In this document: one piece after another, positions 11,474-23,309 of the stretch
Layout: each line of letters opens with the position of its first letter
Numbering within the stretch: the first letter of the stretch is position 1
Source: Paraspadella gotoi
Lineage: Eukaryota > Chaetognatha
DNA: 64,000 nucleotides
Assembly (NCBI GenBank): GCA_051294375.1
Contig: CM119266.1
Location: 2,099,380 to 2,163,379 of the forward strand
Direction of reading: 5' to 3'
Position numbers and translations under genes: made by a program
Notes under the pieces: generated by a model
What the model saw: the letters and a program-made list of their open reading frames with translations, nothing else
Database searches by the model: none
Told to the model about the DNA's origin: nothing

Positions 11474-14400
11474 CTAGGCCTTCTCATTGCTGTCTCCGCC
11501 GACTTCCGCGTTGCGTCTCTTCTTGCAGCAAATGTAGACGAGAATGCAAACTTCGAAGATGGTCATGATGGACATTCCGCACCAGAGGCCGAGTTGGCCG
11601 CCGATGTCGCCGATTAGGGCCTCGGGGGTTTTGGCGGGTTCCTCCTCCACGCGGGTTATTTCCAAGTCTGTGCAGTTGGGTGTATTTGGTTGGATTACAT
11701 CGATGACTGTTCAGATACACTGCAGAACTTAACAAGATTTCATATAAAAATTGGTCTTAATTGCTTCTCTATTTAATTTTTATGAAATTCTAATGACCAA
11801 AATCAAATCTCGTTAACTCTTCTATGCAATCTGAAAAGTTATGAAAACTTCATTCTAAAAACTAACCCGAATAAAATATTTTGAGAGTAAGAAAGGGGAC
11901 TCTTGTCAAGCCCATGGCGGCCGCCAGCAGCATGTACTTTTCAAATTCCATGACCGGAGGCAGAGGTTCTGTCACGACATCCTGAATCCAGGATGCAGTA
12001 TCGCATTGGGGTCTGCACAATGCGTTGCAGCCATTGAGATCATTGCGACTGAGAAATTGACGTGGTTGATGTATTAGAATATGGAACTTTAGTGTAATTC
12101 ATTACGTATTTGGTTAAAATTTATTATATGCTATTATTTATTATATAAACAATTAAACATGATCAACGTAGGTACTTACACTCCTGATATCAAGTATGTA
12201 TAATTGCAACTCGGTCCCGAATAGATATTTCCCAGTGGAACTAAAGTTTCATAAACGAACGGGACGCAGTTATGACGGCGCCAAGTCCTCTCGAGCAGGC
12301 AGGCGAGCTGGCAGGCGTTTTTGGAGTAAGATTTCTTCTTCAGGGTGGACGCAAGGCCTTGCAGCTCCTCGGGGTACTGAGTGATGCAGTCGCTCCACGG
12401 CCACTTCTGCTCCTTAAAGATTTCTCTCCTTTGGATTCCGATCTGAACGGCTTGAGCCAGGCCGAGATCCCGACCGTTTTCCTCAACTCTCATTCTTCAT
12501 TCGGGGCTAAAAAAATGGGTAATAATGTTATAATAATGAATACTTAGAAATTAATCTTTCTCTTTTGGTTTTGAGAACATGTATAGAGCGGTTGAAAAAT
12601 AACCAAATATATACAATCAAGTGAGGTACATAGCTATTTTAGTGTATGTAGTCTGTAGAATTCGATGGTGATGACCATTTTTTTGTATAATTTTATCTTT
12701 CTTGTCGGAAATGACGGTTTTTAATGTATATAAAATGTTTATAAAATAGCAAAAGTTATGATAAATCAAATTATTAAAATTTATAATATTTATTTGAGCT
12801 TTTGAAATATAAAAATAAAGACTTATAAAAATATTTTGGTAAGTTTATTTCTAAATTTTATATTTTATAAAAAGTTAGTTAACTATATTTATTAATAATT
12901 ATGAGTAAAATTAGGTTAAAGTTAAAAAATAATAATTTCAAATTTTTTTTTCATGGATTTGCATTCTTTTGCAAAAAGTTGATATAAGAAAATATAATTT
13001 TATATCAAAATTATGTCATTAAGTTGGTCAAAAATTTAGAAAAAACTATATTTTAAACCAAAATTGAAAAATTAAACAAAATAATAGTTTTTAAATTTTT
13101 AACCTACTTAATGAAAAGAATTTTTTAAAATAGATTATACTTTCTTATATCAACTTTTTGTAAGGAATTCAAATCCCGTTTTAAAAAATTTTAATTTTTT
13201 TATTTTTCACTTTAGCCTATTTTTTATTATTATTTATTAATAAATAGAGCTAACAAACTATTGATAAAATATAAAATTTGTAAATAAACTTACCAAAATA
13301 TTTATATGGGTCTTTATTTTCATATCATGTAAGTTAAATATGGCTTTTATAAAATCTTAATAATTTGAGTTTCTTATACTCTACCAATGTTTGCTCCATT
13401 TTAATAGCACCTTATATGCTGCAAAAATCGCCATTTCCGACAAAGAAGATGAGTTCTATACAAAAAAATGGTTATCATCATCGAATTCTACAGACGTTAT
13501 TACACTAAAATAGCTATGTACCTCATTGATTTTTATATTTCGTTATTTTTTCAACGCCCTCACATGAAAAGCTTAAACAAGATAACCACAAATAACAGAG
13601 ACGTGAGGATAAAAGCAAGCGAACAGCGATTAAAGTCAACTGTAAAAATGTAACGTTCTTTCAATAATTTTAGATTGGTAGAATCGTTTAATGCTAGTAA
13701 TAATTTTTTTTTTTGCCAGTATTATCACCTGCTTAAAACTATTTTAAATCCGGCTCCATGTCGTTAAAAAGTCAAACAAATCAACATAGTCGGTCTCGTT
13801 TGTCTTTAGTGCCATTGTAATACCGGATGCAGGTCCGGAGAACACTGAAATCGCCGTCTGTAAGAATCACAAAAAAAGTAAAGGTTCAATTTCCTCTGAT
13901 CCTTTCATCAGTTTTGAGAACCACCGGGAGTTTAATGGCGCAACCAATAACGTCAACAAAAATACCTGATTAACATTCAATCTGAAACATCGTCCGTGAT
14001 TGGCGTCCATGACGACCTCAACTTCGTCACAGGCCCCGACTCCGTCTAAAAACTCCTCGTCATCTTTCGCTGTCATGAACCTCAAATAAGCGAAAATGTC
14101 TTCGCATTCCCACGAGATGTAGTCTCTCCACTCAGGGTGAAAGTGGAACATGTGAAGCAAGAAAGAATCTGGCCGGGCGTAAACGTCCCTGAGGGGGAGA
14201 AGATATTTAATCAAATATTGATAAAATATTGATTAATTAATTTGCATAAAGCAAACCAAAAAAAAAAAGATAATTTCCAATAAATTAATATTCTTTAGTT
14301 ATAACGAGCCTACCAAATTCAAATTTTAATGGGAACAGCATGAAACAAAAGAGGGATTCTGTGATTAGGTCTTTTTTTTTTAGCTTTTTTTATGAGCTAC

Positions 14401-15416
14401 CTGAATCTGAGTTTAAAAATAACGAATTCCCCCGAATTGTCATACTTTTACTTCCTGTAACCCAAAGTGGAGCTACGAACTCACGACCCTGGGATTAAGG
14501 ATTAGTAATACCTCACAGAGTTGCCATCCAGGGCTCCAATAACGTTGTCGAGATAATACGTCGCATCTGCTGGGTATCTCGCCCACACATCGTCGGTGGA
14601 ATTGTTTTTGTAGAAATTAATAAACTCCAAAAAAGGGTATTTCTTGAACGGGCTCTATTAACGAAGAATTTTTCATAAAACGATTGACTTACGAACCTCG
14701 TAATTTTTTTTGTAAAATAAGATACATGTATGGCAGTATATGGTGGATGTGAGCTGTGTGAATATACCGCCAAACATCTATGTATACATAAAAAGTTCAC
14801 AAAAAACATTCAACTTTCAAAATTTTCTCAACAAATGAAAAATTAACAATATCATTTACCTTTTCTATATATTTTGTCATCATTTTTGTCATTTATCTTG
14901 GTCATTAGCTTTTGTCATTTACCTTTGGGCAGATTGTGACGACGGGAAGGGGCGGGGAATTCGCTCGCTCACTGGATAATTTAGTGTTGACAGAGAATTT
15001 ACCAAAAGCCACGGCAGAATTGTAAATGTTCCAAACCTAACACCAAAGCAAACAATATTAAAATAATCAATTTAATCTGTAAGCATTGACTTCATCTTAC
15101 CATAGGAATCAGTAAAGCAATGGTGAGCAGCAGCCAAAATGTCCAAAGGCACCAAGTGGCCGAATCGTTCATCTGCGAGAGGCCATGATGGCTGTAGGAC
15201 CAAGTAAACTGGGTCTGCTTGAAGGCCTGTTTGAGAAAAGAAATGGCATTGTTTTTTTGTTTTTCGTTTTTGTTTTTTTTTTAATATTCAGAAACGAAAT
15301 CCAGCGAATTTTCCCTTAATTAATCTTAAGATTTTTAATTTTCCGCAAACATAAAAAATACAGTATTCCAGAAGGGATCTCACCTTACTGTTATTTTTGG
15401 ATGTAGCAGAGGACAT
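11474..15416 (-). CDS. DEG/ENaC (pickpocket-like) sodium channel subunit, paralogue A, with two coding lesions
   Basis: Nine exons, read on the minus strand: 15384-15416, 15101-15226, 14923-15036, 14512-14654, 13966-14188, 13729-13857, 12180-12506, 11867-12048, 11474-11667. All introns have GT..AG ends. The predicted product is about 489 residues. Visible family features are the cytosolic His-Gly motif (YSHHG), TM1 (CLWTFWLLLTIALLIPM), a post-TM1 LPVVTICPK motif, a Cys-rich extracellular domain with GRCFRLN, then DIGGQLGLWCGMS, where GMS is the GxS selectivity filter, and TM2. Family knowledge: trimeric, amiloride-type Na+ channels of the plasma membrane with two TM segments. The start is the only ATG upstream of the HG motif and matches the 11-codon first exon of paralogue B. 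Oddities: exon 6 has one extra base near 13751-13753 that causes a premature TAA. Removing it makes the exon match paralogue B in sequence (WSGFK) and length. Exon 7 carries an in-frame TGA at 12497-12499. Either this is a recent pseudogene or these are assembly errors. Confidence 0.9.
12577..13567. mobile_element. Foldback element (long inverted repeat) in channel gene A intron 6
   Basis: The left end (about 12577-12770) is the imperfect reverse complement of the right end (about 13380-13567). Shared blocks include GAGGTACATAGCTATTTTAG, CTGTAGAATTCGATG and TTGTCGGAAATG. The arms converge on an AT-rich centre with TCATTAAGTTGGTC on one side and its complement-like AACCTACTTAATGA on the other. 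There is no coding capacity, so it is a non-autonomous foldback or MITE-type element. Shorter relatives lie at 18900, 24900, 29540 and 59250. Confidence 0.75.
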
Positions 15417-15706
15417 TTTTTTATGATGAATAATAAATCACCAATTTATTATTTTGTTTTCTTGTATTTTGTTTAAACAACTGTTTCAATGAGTCATAAA
15501 AAAAAAAAGATTTCCCCTGCAGGCGACGAAAAGATATGTTTCAGGTAAGATACAATCAGCGCGGATAAAGGTAAGTCGAGAAAGTAAGTTTAAAGTAATG
15601 AGAGGAAAAAAAATCATGAGCGAAGTCGATGACGAAACGCCACGCGAGTCGATTGATCCAGAAGGGAAAACACGCCAACCTGTTTTGTTCAAGGGTTATT
15701 AAAATG

Positions 15707-15708
<2 letters not shown>

Positions 15709-15786
<78 letters not shown>

Positions 15787-15795
15787 CATCTCTCT
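15709..15795. repeat. (CT)n microsatellite
   Basis: CT repeats with ATCT interruptions, about 300 bases upstream of the start codon of channel gene A. Confidence 0.9.
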
Positions 15796-16659
15796 CCGTG
15801 TCAAATATTGTTTATAGAGCATTTGATTACTCTTTTTTGACTCTTAGAAACAAAATTTTTTTTAAATTTCGGCCAATGAACTTCTGCTATAAAGCAACAA
15901 ATTAGTAGATTAACTCTGAAAGGATAATAGGATTTTGAAATCATTTCTTATTTTTATTTTTACATTTTAACTCTTGATCAATTTGGGGGTCTCCATTTCT
16001 GGGTAATCAACCGTTGACGCCGTAAAATGAAGAGGAATACGTTCGATATTTTCGATCCGGTTTCAAAGCAGAAATCTAATCGTCTCGACTCGAGTTGTTA
16101 CTTTTATCGATTTCATCTACATTTATTCATTTATTGACATTTATTCATCGATATTTACAAAACTTTATCTTTTATCTACCATTATCTACATCTATAATTT
16201 ATCATCGTTTATCTACCTTTATCGAATCGTCAAGTTGTCTCATTCATCTTCAAATTCAGAATCTGTTTTGCAAAATATGATTGATTAAAAACCCTTCTTT
16301 GATTTAATGGATTTAATGCAATAAAACATCGTGATTTCTTATTAAAACAATGGTTTGAGCTCAGTTTAAAGTGGCTTCGTTGCTTTTGGTACGAAAAAAA
16401 ATAAAGATGGTAAAAATTATTAAAGAAAATTGAATATCAACTTTTTTCCCATTGTCGTTGAAATCGTATGCTTTACAGGTTTCCTTTGTTGGGTCCAAAA
16501 CAATTCCGGTTCACAGAAAAGTGTCCGGCTCTTGACTTGGAATCATCCAAGACCTTCATTGTTGACAAAGAAGAGTCCCACAACACAAACAAAAACGTGG
16601 ACGCAAAAAACAAAAGTAAAAATTGATTTCTTGAATCTAATCAAATTTAAAAATTGAAT

Positions 16660-16665
16660 TTTATT
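16660..16665 (-). terminator. Candidate poly(A) signal of channel gene B
   Basis: AATAAA on the minus strand, about 195 bases past the TGA of gene B. It is plausible by position only. No transcript evidence. Confidence 0.35.
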
Positions 16666-16858
16666 TTTTAAACTAATGGTTAGTTGCGACCAAGTTGCCA
16701 GTAAAGCAAAATCGAAATTTTCATTTGAAGAGACAGCATGTAAAATTGTTAACATACTTCACTAGTACAGTAAAACAGAATTATAAGTTACAAAAAAAGT
16801 TCGAATATAAACGAAGGACTTTTCGCTAAAAGTGACCAATAAGAAAGCAATTGCTCGG

Positions 16859-19800
16859 TCAGTTTTGTTTAAAAATATCTTGATACTTTTCGTCTTCGGT
16901 GCTAAAGTCGGCTTTTCCTCTTTTCCGGCAGCAAATGTAAGCGAGGATGATTAATTCAAAAATGGTCATGATGGACATTCCGCACCAGAGGCCAAGTTGG
17001 CCTCCGATGTCGCCGATGAGGCCCTCGGGAGTTTTGGCCGGCTCTTCGGTTACGATTGTCACCTCCAGATCTGAGGACAATTTTGAGATTTGACATTTGA
17101 AAATAATGCAAAATGTTTCACCCCATGATGCTAGATCATTAATTAATCTTTGTGTTAATGATAGAATATAACAGTATATATACTTCACGAGCAACACCTG
17201 AGTAGAATATGTTTAAAGTGAGAAAGGAGTTTTTGGCGAGTCCCATTTCATTGGCCAATCTCGCGTATTTGTCCACCTCCAAAATCGGAGGCAGGAATTC
17301 CGAGACGACGTCTTGTGTCCAGGATTCGGAGTCGCATCGCGTTCGGCAAATCTGGTCGCAGGCAAACTGCTCGTTTTGGCTGAAATCAAAATCGACCAAT
17401 CGAGAGTAAATATGGAGAAACCAATGAAGAATACAAGATTTAGTTTGAAGAGGTTTGGTGTGAAATTTGTGCAACCGATATAAAAATTAGCCATTTATTC
17501 AATTAATGAGCTACATAGCCTCTGACTTTAGACGGTAAAGACCAAAATATTAATATAGTCTTTCACAATTTACTAACTCTCCGTGTATCTGGATTTCCCA
17601 TACTTTTTCTCAAATATTAAATTATTTTGCTTACATTCCCGATACATAGTATGTATAATTGCAGCTAGGTTCCTTGAACGTTTTTCCCAAAGGCACCAAA
17701 TCTTCGAACTGAAAGATGATGCATCCGTGACGGAGTTTCGTTCGCTGTAACAGACAAATTTGTTCGCAACTATTTTTCGAATAAGTCTTCTTCTTGAGTA
17801 ACGCGGCAAAGTTTTTCAGCTGGTCGGGATATTCCATCATGCAATCACTCCAAGGCCATTTCGCCTCCTTGTGAAGTTCGCGTTTCTTGAGGCCTATCTG
17901 AACGGCTTGCGCCATGCCGATGTCTTTTCCGTTTTCCATTACTCTCAATTCTTTTTCTGGACTGGGAAGAACAAGAAAAGTTGTATAATTCTTTGGTTTT
18001 TTTTTCACATGTTATAATGGAATTATTTAAGAGAAAACAAAGATATGTTCTTTACAAACAACAAGTTTTAAACATTAAACTCATTTTTTCTAGTTTTTTT
18101 TTCAGCTCGAAAAGAAAATGGAAATTTTAAAGATGGTTAATTTGTAAAGTTCTGGAAATAGCGTTTATTATTTTACCCGCTCAAAACCACCTTGAAGCCA
18201 CTCCAAATGCTGAAATAGTCAAACACATCCAGATAGTCTGATCCGTTTGTTTTGAGCGCCACGCGAATTCCGGCATCAGGACCAGAAAATAGAGCAATAG
18301 CTTTCTGTTAAAATACAAAAATCGAAAAGAGTTTTGCGATTTTTTTCTTAAAGTTCCACGAGACCACGAGACCTGATTTTGATTGAGTCTGAAGCACCTT
18401 CCGTGAAACGCGTGAGCCACCACATCGACGTCTTCACAAATATCTTTCGGGTCCCCCAAAAGTATTTGCTCTTTCTCAGTAACGAAAGCGACGTAAGAAA
18501 ACAAGTCCTGACAAGTCCACGAGATGCGTTCCCGCCAATCGGGGTCGAAGTGAAAGAGGTGGTAGAGAAAGGCTTCGGGGCGGACAAAGGCGTTGCTGAA
18601 GATGAATGTAAATATTATTATAAATAAGAACATAGAATAAGGTGAACAAATTAACAGTAAGATGAAGATTATTAAAATTATTAAAATTATTAAAATTATT
18701 ACTATTATTAATATTATTAAATTTCAATTAACCCCTGAATTTCTCATTAACTATAAGCGCAACTGAAAACGTATGACTCATACGTTTTATGAGTGAACAG
18801 TAAAGCGTAGCAAAAATATTAAAATCAAGTAGAATCAAAATTTGAATAGTAGATTATGAACAGGCTTGTACCTGTGAACATTTTTAAATAAAAAAAAATT
18901 ATTTTTTATTTTTTAATTTTCACATACGCCCATATTTTTATATATATTTATATGTATATACATAGTACTCACCATAAAAAATGTTCAAATTTAAAAATTT
19001 TTTTCCCTATTTTTTAAAGCAAATTCGAATTCCTCACCAAAATTTGATAAAAAGAAATATAACTCTTTTTAGAAAATTATTTCATTAAGTGGGTCAAAAT
19101 CCTAAAAAACTGTTATAGTTAACCTATAATTTAGTTTTAGAATAAAAAATATAGTTTTTTTTTAATTTTCAACTAACTTAATGAGGAATTCGAATCTGCT
19201 TTCAAAACTTGAAAAAAAGATTTTTAAATTTGGACAGTTTTTATGGTAAGTACTATGTATAAATATGGGCGTATGCAAAAATTGATAAATTATTTTTTTT
19301 TTATACATCAATGTATTTTCATCTGCAACTTTCACTCCGCCTTAGTGAACAGAGTTTGACGTATTACTTAAAAATTAGGAAGTATTTTATTTGAAGTATT
19401 TGAAGAACTATGAAATACTAGATATCTTATTAGATTCCAAGTTCTTCTCGCAATTTATCTGAGATAAAAATTTTTACACTCCAAGATTTAAATTTATAAA
19501 ACTTACCCAGTTCCTCCTTCTAAATATAGAATGACTGTGTTCAAATATTCCAAGGCTTCTTTGGGATAACGATTCCATGAGGGATCATCTTTGTTTCTCT
19601 TGTAGAAATTGATCAGTTCTAAAAATGGGGCTTTCTTAAAAGGGGCCTGTTAAAAAACATACAAGTAAATTCTAAAGTATTTGTGGTTTGTTTGACTTAT
19701 ACGCTATTTTTTTTATTCAAATTTTTCTTCTAATTAATTACACCGAGTAATATTTCAATTTTTGGAATGCAACGAAAAATGATGCATGAAATTAAAATCA

Positions 19801-20463
19801 TTCTCAAGAGATATAGTTTTGCGTATCAAAGAATTATTTAATACCAGTTAAGCTATAATAATAATAATAGTAATAATAATAATAATAATATAATAATAAT
19901 AAGCTATAAACAAATTGTTACAATTAATATTTGAGGTCTAGGCTTCCATACCTTGGGGCAGATTGTGACAACAGGGAGTGAAGGGGTCGACCTAAATTCC
20001 ATCTTGTAGTGAGTGGCGACATCATATTTGCCAAAAGCGACTATTGAATTGTGGATGTTCCAAATCTGTTTTGAAAATTGTTTTGAAAATCAAATATGTA
20101 CAATTAACTACAGTTACTATAGTTGAGAAAGTAAAAAATCGTGATTCTAAACTGGCCATTGGAATCTGCAAAACGATGGTGAGAAAAAGCCAAAATGCCC
20201 AAATAGAAAACGATGAGGCCTCGTTCATCTTCGAGAGTCCATGATGACTGTAGGACCAGTTAATTTGCGACTGTTTGTATCCCTCCTGGAAGTAGGAACG
20301 CCATATTGCAAAATATCTTAATAAACGTTATCAAAAAGTATTGTTTTTTTAATTTTTAAGTTTTTAAGTTTTATTTTCCTCTTATTAGATCATTATTATT
20401 AATTAGTTATTAATCGTTTTGTACTCTCACCTTCCAATCGGTTTTTTCGTCAACGTGAAGCAT
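16859..20463 (-). CDS. DEG/ENaC (pickpocket-like) sodium channel subunit, paralogue B, intact
   Basis: Nine exons: 20431-20463, 20157-20285, 19952-20065, 19507-19646, 18373-18595, 18177-18304, 17635-17961, 17198-17379, 16859-17070. Together they give 495 residues without a stop. Residues 1-36 are cytosolic with HHG at 25-27. TM1 is about 37-55. The LPVVTICPK motif is at 84-92. The extracellular domain includes HFDPDWRERISW and HGRCFRLN and many Cys. DIGGQLGLWCGMS at 446-458 contains the GxS filter and leads into TM2, with a short charged C-tail. This is a two-TM cation channel subunit of the DEG/ENaC family. Ligand or gating mode (acid, peptide, mechanical) cannot be told from sequence. It lies head-to-tail with paralogue A, 1.4 kb apart, and all intron phases match. 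Intron 2 starts with GC instead of GT. The rest are GT..AG. Confidence 0.93.
18900..19300. mobile_element. Foldback MITE in channel gene B intron 4
   Basis: Terminal inverted arms: CACATACGCCCATATTT followed by CATAGTACTCACCATAAAAA on the left, mirrored on the right by TTTTTATGGTAAGTACTATG and AAATATGGGCGTATG. The centre holds TTCATTAAGTGGGTC and CAACTAACTTAATGAGG, as in the larger element at 12577. No open frame. Confidence 0.8.
19856..19905. repeat. (AAT)n microsatellite
   Basis: Interrupted AAT repeats in intron 3 of channel gene B. It is slightly shorter in the duplicate near 30400. Confidence 0.85.
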
Positions 20464-20640
20464 TTTTCTATGTAATCAAATTCCCCAAAATTTGAAAATT
20501 GTAGTTTATGCAAATATTTGTAACATTTGATATCTAATTGAGGTTTAATTTCATGTTTTTAATAAGATAGCGCGAGACAGTTTTAAAAAAAGGATGAATC
20601 GTGAATTTTTTTTGAAAAAACCACGCTGTCTTTCTCACCA

Positions 20641-20641
<1 letters not shown>

Positions 20642-20690
<49 letters not shown>

Positions 20691-20720
20691 TCGTTCTCTT
20701 TATCTCTCGCTCTTTCTTTC
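20642..20720. repeat. (CT)n microsatellite upstream of channel gene B
   Basis: CT repeat about 180 bases 5' of the start codon. Channel gene A has a similarly placed CT tract. This could be coincidence given the density of such tracts, or a GA-type promoter element. Confidence 0.85.
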
Positions 20721-21499
20721 TCTCTATCGATTTCATTATTTTTTTGCGAATATTTATTTAGCAACTCGGGATTTTCTGCAAGAAAGCTGGGTTTATTTGA
20801 ACAGTTTTTCTTTGTAGCCCTGGAATCTCAACCAAGATTTTTTTTTAATCAAAATTGCCCTTTTTTTACATTTCTAAGAAACTGTAGATATTTTTATTTA
20901 ACTAATTTTTAATGAAATTGAAATTAATCCTTTGCGTTTATGTCCTAAAGTATTGTCCTAAGTATTTGTCCAAACTTTAATAAAAAACAACTCAATTTTT
21001 AATTTATTTTGTAATATTTATCTAATTTATGATTGACTCATCGCACGCCCCGGTTTCCATTCCCGTTTTCCCGCCGAGCAGAACTTCGCACCCACTTCAG
21101 GTTAGTCGTTGTTTGGCTTTAAAACATAAATAAGAGAAAGAGTAGAATATGTCAGATTTAAGATTTAGGAGTAGAATACGATTTTTTAACTTTTGTTTTC
21201 GCTAAACATCAAAACTCAACGAAAAGAAAGGATTATCATAACTTTTTACATCAAATAAAATTATATGATAATCCTTTCTTTTCGTTGTAAATGTTTTTTT
21301 CTCTAAATCAAATAAAATAAAAAAGAGTAATGAGTATATGTATAGTGTATGTACCTAGTACCTACATATCTTATCCTAAATAGTAAATAATAAATTATAT
21401 TATTGATAAGAAATCTGTTCTTGATCTATATTTTTACTTCGTATTATTGAGAGTGAGTTCTCATATATTTTTCTAAATTCAGAATTATTTTTAGTCGAC

Positions 21500-21800
21500 T
21501 CTATAATTCACTTTGTCGGTCTGTCGGTGCGCCCCCTCAATATTGTCGGGCACACACTGATATCATGTCAGAACATCAAATTATGATATATTATGCAAAA
21601 AAATGATGTATGTCCGTCCATCTGTCTGTCCGTCCGTCCTTCCGTCCGTCCGTCCGTCCGTCCGTCCCACCTTAGCAAAAAACACCAATTGCTCGTGATT
21701 GGATGGATGGATTTGAATGAAATTTTGTGTGTGGGTAGGAAAGTGTGTGATTAAGCTGGAAATCAAGTTTCGATGGAATCGACTGAGTGGAAATGAGTTT
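21500..21800. repeat. Dispersed repeat with (GTCC)n core
   Basis: Starts near TTTGTCGGTCTGTCGGTGCG, then GATATCATG, TATGATATATTATGC and a (GTCC)n run at 21613-21666, then GATTGGATGGATGGATTTG. The same order of parts, in reverse orientation and diverged, is at 43690-43920. A copy lies at 31985-32280 in the duplication. Confidence 0.6.
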
Positions 21801-21869
21801 AAATGGAAAAAACAAAAAACCTGTTTCACTAATTGATTATGCTACTTTTTCCTTTTATATTAAATGTAA

Positions 21870-22115
21870 ATGAAGGAAGTATTAATTAATCAAATGATTA
21901 ATTAATTATTCATTTAATTAATCAATAATTAATTAATAAGTCAATCAAGTCAATCATTATCGGCATTATTCTCATCGTCGTCATTGCTTTTTGTCGTGGT
22001 TAGTGACAAAAAGACCTAAAAACAAACATTTAGGATTTAATTAATTAATTAATTGCCTAATTAATTAATTAATTAACTTGAATAATCTAATTATTAATTA
22101 ATTAAATAATGATCG
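21870..22115. repeat. TTAA/ATTA-rich low-complexity region
   Basis: Repeated ATTAATTAATTA blocks at 21883-21945 and 22039-22112 separated by ordinary sequence. Repeated in copy 2 near 32370-32590. Confidence 0.7.
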
Positions 22116-22635
22116 TGGGCAGATCCGACATTGTTTTGCTCAAACTTGTTTCATTGTGTAACAAAGATTTGATTTGTAGGTTTTTGATTCATTGGGTTAT
22201 TAATGATTTTCTCATCTAAGTTTCAAAAAAAAAAAGTATAAAATCATCAAAGGCACATTAAGTCTTTCATCCAAGATTTTCTTTTTCAAAAAAAAAAAAG
22301 CCTAAAAAAATAAAGAGAGATTTCTTTTAAGATTAGCTAGAAAAGCTTCGTGCTATTTTCAGCGACTAATAATTTTAATGCATTTGTTTACGTTTTAAAA
22401 CTTCTATACATTTCATTGTTGTTGATTTTTTTGGTTTCAAATGTCAATTTCTTAATCCTTTGTTTTTTCTCTCTCATCCTCCCCCTCCCTTTTTTTCTCT
22501 CTCTTCCTTCTTTTCTTCCCTTCTTTTTTTATTTTCTCCTTTTCCTCTAATCTCTTTTTCCTTAGTTTCTTCGTTCCCTTTTCCACCTTCCCACCTTCCC
22601 ATCTCCTCTTTTCATTTGTTTTTCTCCCTCTTCAG

Positions 22636-22880
22636 CTTTCCCCCTCAACTCCTCTTTGGCTTTCTCCCAACTCCCTCTTTGGCTTTCCCCCCCAACTCCC
22701 TCTTTGGCTTTCCCCCAACTCCCTCTTTGGCTTTCCCCCAACTCCCTCTTTGGCTTTCCCCCCAACTCCCTCTTTGGCTTTCCCCCCACTCCCTCTTTGG
22801 CTTTCCCCCAACTCCCTCTTTGGCTTCCCCCCAACTCCCTCTTTGGCTTTCCCCCAACTCCTCTTTGCTTCCCCAAACTC
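22636..22880. repeat. 24-bp minisatellite
   Basis: About ten copies of a 23-25 base unit, CCCAACTCCCTCTTTGGCTT plus TCCC, with C-run length variation. Frames on both strands are open because units vary around 24 bases, giving repeated LPLWLSPNS or KEGVGGKP-like peptides. I treat it as non-coding. It lies about 430 bases downstream of the fucosyltransferase stop. Confidence 0.85.
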
Positions 22881-23226
22881 CCTCAAGGCCGATCAGCGCT
22901 CCATTTGCAAGTCAAACGGATCCTCTTTTTTTAGGCCGTGCCACGCCCACCAGGACGCCAACCGCCGCCACCGGCCGCCCCCTAGAGGACGCCCCCGTCG
23001 CGTCCACCCTTCTTCTTAAAAGGTGACGGCTCACAGGAGAACGCCACCGCCGCGACCTCCCATCACCTAAGACAAGACCGACGCCGCCCTGAACACGTGA
23101 CGTCAAAAGTACCGTCAACTCCCTTACCCTTTTGTCCACCGGTCGAATAAAAAAATTTGTGTTGATAAAACTGCAAAATCCAGAATCATGTAAATGTTTA
23201 AGTGATTTATTTTGTTCTCATATTTC

Positions 23227-23232
23227 TTTATT
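23227..23232 (-). terminator. Candidate poly(A) signal of the fucosyltransferase gene
   Basis: AATAAA on the minus strand, about 80 bases past the TGA at 23310. Confidence 0.45.
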
Positions 23233-23309
23233 GAAACAATAAGTATTAACTTAATTTACAAAACAGTTTTAAACATTTGATATTCCTCTCGTCCCTTCAA
23301 CTCCCAACG

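Noticed and set aside
22460-23026. 188-codon Pro/Ser/Leu-rich plus-strand protein
   Set aside because: Composed of CT-rich sequence and the 24-bp minisatellite. The same region in copy 2 reads differently because of indels, and no start context or domain is seen.
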